Positions 63,867 to 64,000 of a stretch of DNA of 64,000 bases are shown here, in pieces; positions within the stretch are counted from its first letter, which is position 1, and each line of letters starts with the position of its first letter. The translations under genes and the position numbers were made by a program. Source of the DNA: Candidatus Avelusimicrobium intestinale (GTDB taxonomy: Bacteria > Elusimicrobiota > Elusimicrobia > Elusimicrobiales > Elusimicrobiaceae). Below the pieces are notes generated by a model. The model ran no database searches. It saw only the letters and a list, made by a program, of their open reading frames with translations, and was not told where the DNA came from. Where the stretch lies: contig CACWYV010000002.1 of assembly GCA_902765225.1 (NCBI GenBank), positions 66,697 to 130,696 on the forward strand, in the 5' to 3' direction.

Positions 63867-64000
63867 ATGCCCAAACTGACCGCGGAAAAATTACAGGCCC
63901 AATTGGCCGCCCAAAAAGTATCCCCCGTATATTTGCTGACGGGGGAAGACACCTACCGCAAGCAAGAAATCATCCAAAAAATCCGCGGGGTCTTGCAACC
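63867..64000 (+). CDS. holA: DNA polymerase III delta subunit, partial (runs off right edge)
   Basis: Only the first 44 residues are visible: an ATG at 63867 three bases after the lptE-like stop, then a basic helix and VSPVYLLTGEDTYRKQEII, the conserved N-terminus of HolA, with the family's LLTGEDTYRK-type P-loop remnant. HolA opens the sliding clamp in the clamp loader. The leuS-lptE-holA order supports the call. Confidence 0.85.
   Translation, partial: MPKLTAEKLQAQLAAQKVSPVYLLTGEDTYRKQEIIQKIRGVLQ

Overview
The window looks like a chromosomal segment of a diderm bacterium, most likely a host-associated member of the Elusimicrobiota. That is an inference from prepilin N-termini, a large type IV pilus (T4P)/pseudopilin operon, pyruvate phosphate dikinase and the general gene style; no rRNA or other marker gene is present. 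The outer membrane is supported directly by a secretin, an autotransporter-type barrel, an LptE-like lipoprotein next to leuS and several lipobox proteins. No rRNA, tRNA, CRISPR array or transposase gene was seen.

Layout. 1-6548 (minus): structural genes of a podovirus related to Bordetella phage BPP-1 (portal, Bbp19-like, scaffold-like, major capsid, Bbp16-like cement, tail tubular A, partial tail tubular B), with a 550-base AT-rich gap before the tail genes. 6613-7565: two small membrane proteins. 7729-12321: ppdK, a secreted protein, and an orphan prepilin behind a structured leader. 12383-19183 (plus): housekeeping genes gmk, rpoZ, a family 4 uracil-DNA glycosylase, a divergent priA, two small membrane proteins, tyrS and mltG. 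19350-27299 (minus): an autotransporter, a solo Eco57I-type methyltransferase and a tandem pair of secreted ChaN/EreA-like proteins. 27486-31480 (minus): lon, a second orphan prepilin and clpP. 31529-45838 (minus): one long T4P operon. It encodes a coiled-coil/OmpA-like protein, a PilM-PilN fusion, PilO, PilP-like, secretin, PilB, PilC, six (pseudo)pilins and a secreted zinc peptidase. 45945-51257 (minus): an O-antigen-ligase/TPR protein and lemA with two htpX-like genes. 51688-55945: peptide transporter, lipoprotein, pepT and a secreted trypsin-like protease. 56035-64000: tgt, recG, a short uvrC, leuS, lptE-like and the start of holA.

How the genes fit together. The T4P operon holds the motor, platform, alignment complex, secretin and a full set of minor pilins, but no prepilin peptidase or PilT. 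The two orphan prepilins may be the major subunits. The Wzy_C/TPR protein nearby is a candidate pilin or surface glycan enzyme. Lon, ClpP, HtpX-like proteases, PepT and the peptide transporter make the region rich in proteolysis and peptide use.

Most notable observations: many genes (gmk, clpP, tgt, recG, uvrC, leuS and others) have a -10 box about 5-9 bases before the ATG and no ribosome binding site, which suggests widespread leaderless transcripts. ClpP has Asn where the catalytic Asp is expected, PriA has lost the DEEH box, and UvrC lacks the C-terminal HhH domain. The pilin leader at 11580-11826 looks like an attenuator, and lon has a strong inverted repeat in its leader.
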